Source of the DNA: an uncultured Dermabacteraceae bacterium
GTDB lineage: Bacteria; Actinomycetota; Actinomycetes; Actinomycetales; Dermabacteraceae
Direction: 5' to 3'
Length of the DNA stretch: 56,441 bases
NCBI GenBank assembly: GCA_946223075.1
Contig: CAMILZ010000017.1
Coordinates: forward strand, 1 to 56,441
This document shows positions 33,117 through 42,015 of the stretch, piece after piece. Position 1 is the stretch's first letter. Every line of letters begins with the position of its first letter. The translations under genes and the position numbers were made by a program. The notes under the pieces are model-generated. The model saw only the letters and a list, made by a program, of their open reading frames with translations, did no database searches and was not told the origin of the DNA.

Positions 33117-33380
33117 ATGAGCGTTCACCCCGAGACCGACCCCACTCGTGGCGACTTCGAGCAAGAGTCGAACATCGGCACGAAGAACCCGTTCAAGGCG
33201 TGCTGGATCTTCCTTCAGCAGGTCTTCGCCGAGTTGCGCAAGGTTGTCACGCCGACCGGCCGCGAAATGATCACGTACACGATCGCGGTTGTCGCGTTCG
33301 TCGTGTGCATGATTCTTCTCGTGTTCGGCATGGACTTCGTGTTCGGCTCGCTCACGCGCGCACTGTTCACGGCGCACTGA
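33117..33380 (+). CDS. secE: Preprotein translocase subunit SecE
   Basis: An 87-residue SecYEG subunit with one membrane helix (YTIAVVAFVVCMILLVFGMDFVF) preceded by the conserved amphipathic segment FLQQVFAELRKVVTPTGREM. ATG 33117 follows GAGAAGGAAAACG. It is transcribed with tRNA-Trp and nusG. Confidence 0.95.
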   Translation: MSVHPETDPTRGDFEQESNIGTKNPFKACWIFLQQVFAELRKVVTPTGREMITYTIAVVAFVVCMILLVFGMDFVFGSLTRALFTAH

Positions 33381-33408
33381 GATTTTCGAGAGTAAGGAAA
33401 CGATACTC

Positions 33409-34182
33409 GTGGCAGAAGACATGAACGACGACCTCGCAACCGAGGCGCTCGAGAACACCCCGGAAACGGCCGAAGCCCCCGAGAGCACCGAAGCTCCCGA
33501 AACCGCTGACGCCCCCGAGAGCGCCGAGGCGGCAGACGGCACCGAGGCGCCCGTTGTTCTCGACGAGAACTCCGAGACGACCGTCGAGGATCCCGTCGTG
33601 GCGCTCAAGCGCCACCTGCGCTCCGCCCCCGGTGAGTGGTACGTCATCCACTCCTACTCGGGCCACGAAAACCGCGTAAAGACCCAGCTCCTCACCCGCA
33701 CCGAAACTCAGGACATGGAGGATTACATCTTCCAGGTCGAGGTGCCCATGGAGGATGCGACCGAGATTAAGAACGGTCAGAAGAAGATCGTTCGCCGCGT
33801 GCGCATTCCCGGTTACGTGTATGTGCGCATGGATCTCACCGAAGCCTCGTGGCGCGTGGTGCGCGACACCCCCGGTGTGACCGGCTTTGTGGGAAACAGC
33901 ACCGATCCTGTACCTCTCTCGTTCGATGAGATTTACTCTCTGTTGGCGCCATCGGTCAACCTTCCCGAGAAGAAGAAGTCCTCTTCTTCGAAGGCCAAGG
34001 AAAAGGCCGTTCCGGCGTTCGAAGTTGGCGAGTCCGTCACCGTTATGGACGGCCCCTTCGAAACGATGCCCGCGACCATCGCGGACATCGACGAAACCAA
34101 CCAAAAGCTTCGGGTTCTTGTGTCGATCTTCGGCCGCGAGACCCCGCTCGAGCTGGGCTTCGAGCAGGTCGCCAAGATCTGA
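33409..34182 (+). CDS. nusG: Transcription termination/antitermination factor NusG
   Basis: RNA polymerase-associated elongation factor. The 257-residue protein from GTG 33409 has an acidic low-complexity N-terminal extension of about 65 residues with repeated APE(S/T) units, as in other actinobacteria. The NGN domain follows (WYVIHSYSGHENRVKTQL ... PGYVYVRMDLTEASW RVVRDTPGVTGFVG), then a KOW domain at the end (FEVGESVTVMDGPFETMPATI). A Lys/Ser-rich linker separates the domains. It starts 28 bases after secE. Confidence 0.96.
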   Translation: MAEDMNDDLATEALENTPETAEAPESTEAPETADAPESAEAADGTEAPVVLDENSETTVEDPVVALKRHLRSAPGEWYVIHSYSGHENRVKTQLLTRTETQDMEDYIFQVEVPMEDATEIKNGQKKIVRRVRIPGYVYVRMDLTEASWRVVRDTPGVTGFVGNSTDPVPLSFDEIYSLLAPSVNLPEKKKSSSSKAKEKAVPAFEVGESVTVMDGPFETMPATIADIDETNQKLRVLVSIFGRETPLELGFEQVAKI

Positions 34183-34263
34183 AAACGCCCACCCGCACCC
34201 GCGGGACCGTAGTGGGAGGGTGTCGAACGGCATCCGCCCGAACCACGACAAGAAGGAAGAGCA

Positions 34264-34695
34264 ATGGCTCCCAAGAAAAAGGTCGCGAGCATTATCAAGC
34301 TCCAGATCCAGGCCGGACAGGCAACGCCTGCTCCGCCTATCGGCCCGGCACTCGGTGCCGCCGGTGTGAACATCGTTGAGTTCACCAAGGCCTACAACGC
34401 CGCCACCGAAAGCCAGCGCGGCAACATCATCCCGGTTGAGATCACCGTGTACGAGGATCGCTCGTTCACGTTCATCACGAAGACCCCGCCCGCTGCACGC
34501 CTCCTCCTCAAGGCCGCCGGCCTTGACAAGGGTTCACCCGTGCCCCACACCCAGAAGGTGGGCAAGGTGACGATGGAGCAGGTCAAGGAGATCGCGCAGA
34601 CCAAGATGCCCGATCTCAACGCAAACGATATTGACGCCGCCGCGAAGATCGTGGCTGGAACCGCGCGTTCCATGGGCATCACGGTGGAGGGCTGA
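34264..34695 (+). CDS. rplK: 50S ribosomal protein L11
   Basis: A 143-residue L11 with the N-terminal segment KLQIQAGQATPAPPIGPALGAAGVNI (methylation and release-factor contact region) and the rRNA-binding C-terminal domain with KTPPAARLLLKAAG and MPDLNANDIDAAAKIVAGTARSMG. GAAGGAAGAGC precedes ATG 34264. Confidence 0.98.
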   Translation: MAPKKKVASIIKLQIQAGQATPAPPIGPALGAAGVNIVEFTKAYNAATESQRGNIIPVEITVYEDRSFTFITKTPPAARLLLKAAGLDKGSPVPHTQKVGKVTMEQVKEIAQTKMPDLNANDIDAAAKIVAGTARSMGITVEG

Positions 34696-34701
34696 TCCAA
34701 C

Positions 34702-35421
34702 ATGGCAACGAAATCCAAGGCATTTAAGGACGCCGCCGCACTCATCGAGGAAGGCCGCTTCTACGCGCCCCTCGACGCCGTGCGCATCGTCAAGAAGTCC
34801 GGCTCCAAGAAGACCGACTCGACCGTCGAGGTCGCCATGCGTCTGAGCGTCGATCCCCGCAAGGCGGATCAGATGGTGCGCGGCACCGTCAACCTCCCGC
34901 ACGGCACCGGTAAGACCGCCCGCGTCATCGTGTTCGCCACCGGCCCGCAGGCCGAGGCCGCTCGCGCCGCTGGCGCTGACGAGGTTGGCGACGACGACCT
35001 CATCGAGAAGGTTGCAGGCGGCTGGACCGACTTCGACACCGCCGTTGCGACCCCGAACCTCATGGGTAAGGTTGGCCGCCTCGGTCGCGTGCTCGGTCCC
35101 CGTGGCCTCATGCCGAACCCCAAGACCGGCACCGTCACGATGGACACCGCGAAGGCTGTTGGCGACATTAAGGGCGGCAAGATCGACTTCCGCGTCGACC
35201 GCGCTGCCAACCTCCACTTCATCATCGGCAAGGCGTCCTTCAGCGAGCAGCAGCTCGTCGAGAACTACGTTGCGGCGCTCGAAGAGATCCTGCGCCTCAA
35301 GCCGGCGAGCTCGAAGGGCCGCTACATCTCGAAGATCACGATGTCCACGACCTTCGGTCCTGGCGTTCCGATCGACGTGAACCGTACGCGTAACCTCGCT
35401 GAGGAGACCGACGAGGCCTGA
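34702..35421 (+). CDS. rplA: 50S ribosomal protein L1
   Basis: A 239-residue L1 of normal length with the conserved MRLSVDPRKADQMVRGTVNLPHGTGKT, GRLGRVLGPRGLMPNPKTGT and NLHFIIGKASF segments. It starts 6 bases after rplK; L1 is the usual autoregulator of the rplK-rplA mRNA. Confidence 0.98.
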   Translation: MATKSKAFKDAAALIEEGRFYAPLDAVRIVKKSGSKKTDSTVEVAMRLSVDPRKADQMVRGTVNLPHGTGKTARVIVFATGPQAEAARAAGADEVGDDDLIEKVAGGWTDFDTAVATPNLMGKVGRLGRVLGPRGLMPNPKTGTVTMDTAKAVGDIKGGKIDFRVDRAANLHFIIGKASFSEQQLVENYVAALEEILRLKPASSKGRYISKITMSTTFGPGVPIDVNRTRNLAEETDEA

Positions 35422-35448
35422 GCCTCGGGTCTCCCGCAAGAGCAGCAT

Positions 35449-35485
35449 AAAAATCGGACCCCGCCTCACGCGGGGCCCGATTTTT
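35449..35485. terminator. Strong bidirectional intrinsic terminator after rplA
   Basis: The arms AAAAATCGGACCCCGC and GCGGGGCCCGATTTTT form a long GC-rich stem with a short CTCAC loop; the T-run on one strand and A-run on the other let it serve both rplA and the convergent transporter gene. Confidence 0.93.
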
Positions 35486-35502
35486 CTATGCGCTCACGCG
35501 CT

Positions 35503-37086
35503 CTACTTCGCGACCTTGACGCCAACTTCGCGTGCGCCGCTGAGCTCGCGCTGATCGACGTCGTCCATCTTCGACTGGACCCACGGTGCGATCAGGAACA
35601 TGATGACCGCAACAACGATGGTGACGGCTCCGAGGCCGTAGTAGTACACGGCGTCGCTGAGGTTCGCCTTGTCGACCTGGTCGATGATGACCGACGTGAG
35701 GCCCATGCCCACGCTCGGTGCGAGGTACCAGAGAGTCATGGTCTGCGAAGCAAACTGCTTGGGTGCGAGCTTCGTCGTCACCGAAAGCCCCACGGGGTTC
35801 ATGCACAGCTCGGCAATCGTCTGCACCACGAACACGAGCCCGAGGTACCAGAACGGGGCGAGAAGCTTCGCACCCGGCCACGTCCCGAAGCCGTAGCCCA
35901 TGAGTACCGCCGAGAGAGCGATGATCACGAGGGAAAGCGCAAACTTCGCGGCGGTGTTCGGGAACTTGCCCTTGCGGCGCGTGAAGATCCACGCGATCAC
36001 GGGCGAGAGCAGAAGCACCGCGGCCGGGTTAATCGACTGGTAGAACTCGGGAGAGAGATGGAGGCCACCGATGGAACGGTCGGTGTTGTTCTCGGCGAAG
36101 AACGCCATCTTGCCGGCGGCCTGCTCGAAGATAACGACGAAGAGAATCTGCCCCACCCAGAGCGGAAGGAACGCGCCGAGGTGCGTGCGTTCCTCGGCAG
36201 TGACCTTGGGGCTCTTGAACATGGTGAGGAAGTAGTAGGCGCTCATGGCGAGGGCGAAGGCGAAGAGTGCGTAGGCGATTGCCGAGTGGAGCTCGCCGAG
36301 GAGGGCGGTAAAGCCGAGAACGAGGAGCGTCGCGACCACGGCAACGCCAAGACCGCCGAGGGCGAGGCGCGTGCCTTCGCCCTTCTTGAGCGGGTTGGGA
36401 ATGCGGTAGGCAAACTCACCGAGCTTATGGCGGCCGTAGAAGAACGAGATCAAAGCGAGCGCCATGCCCACCGCAGCGGCAAGGAAGCCCACGTGGTAAC
36501 CGAAGTGGTTGCGGAGGAAGCCCACGATGAGCGGAGCGATGAGAGAGCCGACGTTGACCGACATGTAGAAGTACTGGAAGCCTGCGTCGCGCCTCGGGTC
36601 GTCATCGTCGTAGAGACCGCCCACGATCGTCGCAAGGTTCGGCTTGATGAGGCCCGTACCGATCGCAATGCAGATGAGGCCCGACCACGACGTGATCGCG
36701 GCGGGGAAGGCGAGCAGGACGTGGCCGAGCATGATGACCGAGCCGCCGATGAGGCCCGAGATCCACGGGCCGAGAATACGGTCGGCGATGATGCCGCCAG
36801 GGATGGTCATGAGGAGAACTGCGGCCCCGTAGGCCGAGACGATGACCTGACCCGCGGTATCGGAAAGCCCGAGACCCTGGTTCGCGGCGACATCGGTGAG
36901 GAAGTACAGCAGGATCGCGCGCATGCCGAACCAACTGAAGCGTTCCCACATCTCAACCTGGAGCATCCAGGGAAGCCCGCCCGGGTGGCCGATGAAGGAC
37001 TTATCGTTTTTGGAGGGGCCGGTGCGAAGTTTCTCGGGCCGGTATTTGTAGGCCGCTGTGTTTTCTGCGGACGGATTGGTCGTCAT
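35503..37086 (-). CDS. POT-family proton-dependent oligopeptide transporter
   Basis: A 527-residue membrane symporter for di- and tripeptides. The POT/PTR2 signatures are FIGHPGGLPWMLQVEMWERFSWFGMRAIL (the ExxERFxYYGMRA motif region), GGIIADRILGPW and FYMSVNVGSLIAP, plus about 14 hydrophobic helices. It is monocistronic on the minus strand and shares the terminator at 35449. Substrate range is inferred from the family. Confidence 0.92.
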   Translation of the reverse strand: MTTNPSAENTAAYKYRPEKLRTGPSKNDKSFIGHPGGLPWMLQVEMWERFSWFGMRAILLYFLTDVAANQGLGLSDTAGQVIVSAYGAAVLLMTIPGGIIADRILGPWISGLIGGSVIMLGHVLLAFPAAITSWSGLICIAIGTGLIKPNLATIVGGLYDDDDPRRDAGFQYFYMSVNVGSLIAPLIVGFLRNHFGYHVGFLAAAVGMALALISFFYGRHKLGEFAYRIPNPLKKGEGTRLALGGLGVAVVATLLVLGFTALLGELHSAIAYALFAFALAMSAYYFLTMFKSPKVTAEERTHLGAFLPLWVGQILFVVIFEQAAGKMAFFAENNTDRSIGGLHLSPEFYQSINPAAVLLLSPVIAWIFTRRKGKFPNTAAKFALSLVIIALSAVLMGYGFGTWPGAKLLAPFWYLGLVFVVQTIAELCMNPVGLSVTTKLAPKQFASQTMTLWYLAPSVGMGLTSVIIDQVDKANLSDAVYYYGLGAVTIVVAVIMFLIAPWVQSKMDDVDQRELSGAREVGVKVAK

Positions 37087-37458
37087 CGATAAATCCTTGC
37101 TATGTCGATCCTGTGAGCCGCGTGTGGCGGGGAAAGGGCGACCGGCACACGGTTGTGGCCGGAGGTGGCGCGGGGTATGCGCGTCGTTCCATCCATGACA
37201 CCAGGCTTGAGACGTCTACGCCGGGGTCAGGAATCGGCAAAAACGTGATCACGGCAACTACCGATCCGGCTCTTCGGAATTGTAAGAGAGGTAGGGACCT
37301 AGGGCACGGAAAAGTAGCCGTCATGAGCTGAAGTAAGCGTCGGCACTCCGCTGAATCTATGCCCGCACCATCCTCATATGATCAGATGAACCGGATTAAC
37401 AGGGTGGCCGCGGACCGTGAGCGGGTCGCATGGGCTGCGGAATCGAAAGGACAGTGCG
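37087..37458. other. Intergenic region between divergent transporter and oxidoreductase genes
   Basis: 372 bases without a credible gene; it must hold promoters for both divergent genes. The right part contains a 16-bp imperfect palindrome (37374-37389) and an AAAGGA ribosome binding site at about 37446. A lone copy of the repeat-like AAGCGTCGGC is at about 37335. No clear -35/-10 pair stands out. Confidence 0.5.
37374..37389. promoter_or_regulatory. Candidate operator palindrome before the Gfo/Idh/MocA gene
   Basis: TCATATGATCAGATGA is symmetric except for one position per half. It lies 70 bases upstream of the start codon. Its form fits a dimeric regulator such as GntR/FadR-type proteins, but no regulator gene is adjacent. 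Confidence 0.35.
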
Positions 37459-38640
37459 ATGACCGAGAAAGCTGATCTTCGCGTGGGAGTCGTCGGGTTC
37501 GGAGCTCGAGGGGGTCTCGCGCGTCACGCACACAAACCGGGGGAGGGGTCGGCCGTCACGGTCGTCGCGGATCCCACCGAACGGGGGAGGCGCAAAGCCA
37601 GAGAAGTCATTGGTGACGATGTGCGTACTGTCGACTCGGTCGAGGAGCTTCTCGAAGATTATGACGTGGATGCCGTCATGATCCTTGCGCCCGACGATAT
37701 GCACGCACCGATTGCCCGCACCACGCTTGCGGCTGGCATCCCGACATTTTCGGAGAAACCGATGGCGATTTCGGTTGAGGATGCGGATGCGATGTTGAGT
37801 CTCGCCTTCGAAAAGCGCACGCGGCTGTACGTCGGGCACAACATGCGCCACATGCCGGTCATTCGCCAAATGAAAAGCATGATTGACGCGGGCAAGATTG
37901 GTCGTGTGCGTGCCATTTGGTGTCGACACTTCGTGGGATCCGGCGGCGACTTTTATTTCAAGGATTGGCACGCGGAACGCAAACGCGCGTTCTCGCTTCT
38001 TTTGCAAAAGGGCGCGCACGACATCGACGTCATCCACTGGCTCGCAGGCGGGTACACTCGCCGGGTATCGGGCATCGGAGGCCTCGAGGTTTACGGCGAT
38101 ATCCCCGACCGGCGCGACAATTCAGACCGGCTCATGTGGGATTGGTTCAATGCAGATGTGTTCCCACCGTCGAAACAAAGGGAATTGAATCCTGTGATCG
38201 ACGTCGAGGACATTTCGATGTTGCAGATGACCCTCGACAACGGAGTGTACGCCTCGTACCAGCAGTGCCACTTTACCCCCGACTATTGGCGCAACTACAC
38301 GGTCATCGGTGACGAGGGGAGGATCGAAAACATGGGCGATAGCGCCGGGGATCAGATCTACCTGTGGAATTCTCGCTTCTCGGGGGCGGGCCGCCCGGAT
38401 GAGGTGGAGGTGATCCGCAGGGCCGACGGTGGCCACGGGGGAGCCGATCCGCGATTAGTCAAGGAGTTTCTCGAGTTCGCACGAAACGGTGGTCGCACCG
38501 ACGTGTCCGTGATCGCCGCTCGCGAGGCGGTTGCCACGGGCGTGTACGGCGCCCTTTCGATTCGCGCGAACGGCCGAATGATGGAGGTGCCCCCAGCGCC
38601 CGCAGGTTTACGCACGTACTTTGATTCGGGCCAGGCTTAA
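37459..38640 (+). CDS. Gfo/Idh/MocA family oxidoreductase
   Basis: A 393-residue NAD(P)-dependent sugar or inositol dehydrogenase-like protein from ATG 37459 (MTEKADLRVGVVGFGARGG). The N-terminal Rossmann motif is GVVGFGARGG with VVADPTERGRR after it. The catalytic-lysine region reads FSEKPMAISVEDADAM (EKP motif), followed by VGHNMRHMPVIRQMK and the downstream substrate region WHAERKRAFSLLLQKGAHDIDVIHWLAGG. The family spans many sugars, so the substrate is open. It is a single gene between divergent and convergent neighbours. Confidence 0.9.
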   Translation: MTEKADLRVGVVGFGARGGLARHAHKPGEGSAVTVVADPTERGRRKAREVIGDDVRTVDSVEELLEDYDVDAVMILAPDDMHAPIARTTLAAGIPTFSEKPMAISVEDADAMLSLAFEKRTRLYVGHNMRHMPVIRQMKSMIDAGKIGRVRAIWCRHFVGSGGDFYFKDWHAERKRAFSLLLQKGAHDIDVIHWLAGGYTRRVSGIGGLEVYGDIPDRRDNSDRLMWDWFNADVFPPSKQRELNPVIDVEDISMLQMTLDNGVYASYQQCHFTPDYWRNYTVIGDEGRIENMGDSAGDQIYLWNSRFSGAGRPDEVEVIRRADGGHGGADPRLVKEFLEFARNGGRTDVSVIAAREAVATGVYGALSIRANGRMMEVPPAPAGLRTYFDSGQA

Positions 38641-38663
38641 GGCACAAGACCCACATACAGCAA

Positions 38664-38694
38664 GGGAGCGACCCCGCAATGCGGGGCCGCTCCC
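38664..38694. terminator. Bidirectional hairpin between oxidoreductase gene and adhE
   Basis: GGGAGCGACCCCGC and GCGGGGCCGCTCCC pair as a 14-bp stem with one mismatch and a 3-base loop. The T-run is poor on both sides, but the stem strength and convergent stops support a terminator. Confidence 0.75.
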
Positions 38695-38719
38695 TCAGAT
38701 GAGAGCAGAAACCTGAGTC

Positions 38720-41347
38720 TTACTTAGCGTTCTTCTCGCTGTAGTCAAGCTCGCCCTCGAAGGCGTCGCGGATGAGCGCCTTGAGTTCGCTCACGAGCGG
38801 CTGCTTCGGGTTCGCGGGCGTGCACTGATCCTCGTAGGCGCGATCGGCGAGAGTGTCGATCGTCTTCTCGAGGTGCTCAATCGTGGCGCCGTTCGCCTTG
38901 AGCGACATCTCGATGCCGATATCCTCGGCGAGTTCGGTGACGGCTTTGACGAGCGAGGCAACGCCCTCCTCCGTGGTCTTCGCCGGGAGGTTGAGCGCAC
39001 GGGCGATTTCGGCGAAGTCTTCGTCGGCACGGAACGATTCGTACTTCGGGAAGAGCGCGTGCTTGACGGGCTTCTTCGCGTTGTAGTTGATCACGTGCGG
39101 GAGGAAGATCGCGTTCGTGCGGCCGTGGGCGAGGTTGAACTCGGCACCGACCTTGTGCGAAAGCGAGTGCACGATGCCGAGGAAGGCGTTCGTGAACGCG
39201 ATGCCTGCCATCGTCGACGCGTTGTGCATGTTTTCCTTGGCCTCGCGGTCACCCTCCAGAACGGACTTGCGGAGGTTCGCGAAGATCATCTGGATCGCGC
39301 GGAGCGAAAGTCCCTTCGTGTAGTCCGAAGCCATGGTCGACACGTACGACTCAATCGCGTGGGTGAGCGCGTCCATGCCCGAATCCGCTGCGGTGCGCGC
39401 GGGAACGGTATCCACGAACTGCGCGTCGGCGATCGCGACGTCCGGAAGGATCGCGTAGTCGGCGATCGGGTACTTCACGTGGTTCTCGGAGTCGGTGATG
39501 ACCGCGAACGGCGTGCACTCCGAACCGGTGCCCGACGTGGTCGGGATCGCGACGAAGCTGGCCTTCTCACCGAGCTTCGGGAACGTGTAGGTGCGCTTGC
39601 GGATATCGAGGAACTTTTGCTTCATGCCGAAGTAGGAGGCGTTGCCATCCTCGTAGAACATCCACATGCCCTTCGCGGCGTCCATGGCGGAGCCGCCACC
39701 GAGAGCGATGATCGTGTCAGGCTTGAACTGGTTCATCTGCTCAACGCCACGGAACACCGTGTCCGAGCTCGGGTTGGGCTCGACATCCGAGAAGATCTGG
39801 TACTGGATCGGGTTGCGGCGTTCACGGAGCTGCTCGAGAACGATGTCAACGTAACCGAACTGCACCATGCCCGGGTCGGTCACGATGAAGGCGCGGTTGA
39901 TGCCTTCCATATCGCGCAGGTACTGGGTGGAGTAGCGCTCGAAGTAGGTCTTCGGAACCTTGAACCACTGCATGTTGTTACGACGCTCCGCAATTCGCTT
40001 GATGTTGATCAGATCGATGGCCGACACGTTGCGCGACACCGAGTTGTGGCCGTAGGAGCCACAACCGAGGGTGAGCGACGGGATGAGGCCGTTGTAGATG
40101 TCGCCGATGCCGCCCTGCGAGCTCGGGGAGTTCACGACGATGCGGCACGCGCGCATCGCAATGCCGTATTCGCGCTCTTGCTGTTCGTCGCGCGTGTGGA
40201 TCACGGCCGTGTGGCCGAGACCGCCGTGCTCAAGGAGCTGGTTGGCGAGCTCGAAGCCCTCGGCAGCGTCCTTGACAACCTTGTAGCCGAGCACGGGCAT
40301 GAGCTTTTCTTGGCTGAACGGGTGGTCCTTGCCCACGCCGTCGATCGGCACGAGGAGAACCTTCGTGTAGGCGGGGACCTTGAGACCGGCACCCTCGGCG
40401 ATCTTGAGGGCGCTCGAACCAACGAGTGCCGGGTTGACGCCGCCCTTGTCGGTGATCATGAACTTCTCGAGCTTCGTGCGCTCGGTCTTGTTCAGGAAGT
40501 AGCCACCGTACTTTTCGAACTCGGCGACGAATTCCTTGTTGACGTCGGTGTGCACGAGCACGCTCTGCTCGGAGGCGCAGATCATGCCCGAGTCGAAGGT
40601 CTTCGAGAGAAGTAGATCATTGACGGTGCGCGTGATCTTCGCGGTCCTGTCGACATAGACGGGAACGTTACCGGGGCCAACGCCGAGAGCGGGTTTGCCG
40701 GTCGAGTATGCGGCCTTGACCATGCCTGAGCCGCCGGTCGCGAGCACGAGGGCAACCTTGTCGTGATTCATGAGCAGGCCGGTCGCCTCGAGCGAGGGAG
40801 TCTCGATCTACTGGACGCAGTTTTCGGGAGCGCCGGCTTCGACTGCCGCTTCGTACACGACGCGAGCGGCGTGAGCGGAGCTTTCCTGCGCACTCGGGTG
40901 GAACGCGAAGATGATCGGGTTGCGAGTCTTAAGCGCGATGAGCGACTTGAAGATTGTGGTCGAGGTCGGGTTGGTCGTCGGGGTCACGCCCGCGATGACG
41001 CCCACGGGTTCGGCAACCTCGATGACACCGCGCGTCTTGTCCTCGTGGATGACGCCCACGGTTTTGTCGTGCTTGATCGAATTCCAGATGTATTCCGAAG
41101 CGAAGATGTTTTTGATGATCTTGTCTTCGTAAACCCCGCGCCCCGTTTCCTCGACAGCGTGCTTGGCGATGGCCATGTGCTGGTCGAGTGCGGCAAGTGC
41201 CGCGTGGTGCACGATGTGATCGACCTGCTCCTGAGTGAAGTCGCGGAACTCCGTGAGCGCGGTAGCTCCCTTGTCGGCGAGGGCGTCGATCATCGCTTGA
41301 GTATCGACATCGGGCGTAGCTTTGGCATCTGCCATGAGCGTGTCCAT
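38720..41347 (-). pseudogene. adhE: Bifunctional acetaldehyde-CoA/alcohol dehydrogenase AdhE, interrupted by in-frame TAG
   Basis: Full frame of 876 codons, normal for AdhE. It reads through except for one TAG at 40808-40810 (codon 180), immediately after GAPENCVQ, where AdhE proteins usually have Trp (CIQWIE). The frame continues as IETPSLEATGLLMNHDKVALVLATGG. The N-terminal acetaldehyde dehydrogenase has its catalytic Cys in DSGMICASEQ, downstream of the stop. The C-terminal iron alcohol dehydrogenase shows GGGSAMDAAKGMW, DSGMDALTHAIESY and HSLSHKVGAEFNLAHGRTNAIFLPH. A single G-to-A change on the coding strand explains the stop. Restart at ATG 40771 would give a 683-residue protein without most of the NAD-binding domain. 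The gene start may be ATG 41347 or 41335. Real inactivation, readthrough or a sequencing error cannot be separated here. Confidence 0.85.
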
Positions 41348-41438
41348 CCTTTTCTGGCGGGTGGAGTGAATAGGTAAGTACGTCGTTGAGCTTCAAACCT
41401 ACGTGGCCGATGTGATGCACACAACCGCGGCAACTACG

Positions 41439-41467
41439 AATATAGAACAAGCAAAAGTGCTGGTCAT
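41439..41467 (-). promoter_or_regulatory. Candidate adhE promoter
   Basis: Read on the minus strand: ATGACC as -35 (41462-41467), 17 bases, TATATT as -10 (41439-41444), about 90 bases before the adhE start. No convincing Rex operator was seen; a short TGTG/CACA symmetry lies at about 41411-41423. Confidence 0.35.
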
Positions 41468-41586
41468 TAAGGGTTTTCGTTGCGGCGCGAAGTTTTGGCG
41501 TTGGAGATTGAATCCGGCGTGGCGTGGCGGGCGTCGGACCCGGTCGCAAATCCCACTCTAGCGCCCTAGGGGTATAAGGTCCCCGT

Positions 41587-41615
41587 TTGACCTGCGTGTT
41601 TGTTGAGACTATAAA
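41587..41615 (+). promoter_or_regulatory. Near-consensus promoter about 400 bases before rplJ
   Basis: TTGACC (41587-41592), 17-base spacer, TATAAA (41610-41615). It is one of the best sigma-70-type matches in the window, yet no coding gene follows within 390 bases. It may drive a small RNA or a long rplJ leader. Confidence 0.65.
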
Positions 41616-41621
41616 TCCTGG

Positions 41622-41722
41622 GAAAAGTTGGACTTCGGGTTCAAGTTTGAAGGTTGACTTTTTGGTTCGGTAACGAGTCGGTTGGGTTCTGACGGTCGCC
41701 AGGGGGATATTGGTCCCCTTTT
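41622..41722 (+). ncRNA. Candidate small RNA upstream of rplJ
   Basis: The predicted start is about 7 bases after the TATAAA box. The 3' end is a terminator-like hairpin (41701-41722) with a stem GGGGA/TCCCC extended by AG/TT and a TTTT tail. The roughly 100-base interval has no credible reading frame on the plus strand and is less GC-rich than its surroundings. It could instead be an attenuated early part of the rplJ leader. Confidence 0.3.
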
Positions 41723-41794
41723 CGCAAGTGTGGCCTGATTCACCCTCGGGGTTCGAGCAGTAAGTCTGTGGGAGGGATCACCGCGTACGGGGTT

Positions 41795-41821
41795 TTGCTG
41801 CGGGGTGTGTGCGAGTAAAGT
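41795..41821 (+). promoter_or_regulatory. Candidate proximal promoter of rplJ-rplL
   Basis: TTGCTG (41795-41800) and TAAAGT (41816-41821) with a 15-base spacer (16 if the -35 is TTTGCT). It would begin the transcript just before the L10 leader. Confidence 0.4.
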
Positions 41822-41827
41822 TGATGT

Positions 41828-41972
41828 CACCGAAGACCGCCGGTCGTCGCCCTGCCATCAGGGAGACCGAAAGCTTTCACCGTGGTGAAGCGACCCGCGC
41901 AGGTGCTCAAGAAACGATACGCGCTTGTCGCGCTCTCAAGCCTTGGCCCCTGCGGTCAGGGCTTTTTTCATG
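41828..41972 (+). promoter_or_regulatory. Ribosomal protein L10 leader with attenuator-like hairpin
   Basis: Structured non-coding RNA before rplJ, in the position of the L10 autoregulatory leader. Several short GC stems are followed by a hairpin GCCCCTG/CAGGGC and a TTTTTT run (41946-41968), about 45 bases before the rplJ start. L10(L12) binding to such leaders is known in several bacterial groups; the exact consensus match needs a covariance search. Confidence 0.55.
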
Positions 41973-42015
41973 GCTAAGCTTTCAGGCCGGCCTCGAGACC
42001 TCTGGAAGGAGGGCC

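Noticed and set aside
35488..37092. 534-codon plus-strand frame opposite the peptide transporter
   Set aside because: The composition (Glu/Arg/His-rich, no motif) is that of an antisense shadow; the minus-strand POT transporter has clear family motifs.
40808..40810. Pyrrolysine or other recoded TAG in adhE
   Set aside because: No pyl genes are visible, and the position is a usual Trp one G-to-A step away; mutation or sequencing error is simpler. Still listed as needing read-level checking.
41609..41830. 73-codon minus-strand frame in the adhE-rplJ gap
   Set aside because: No ribosome binding site or domain, low codon bias, and it overlaps the promoter and leader signals read on the plus strand.
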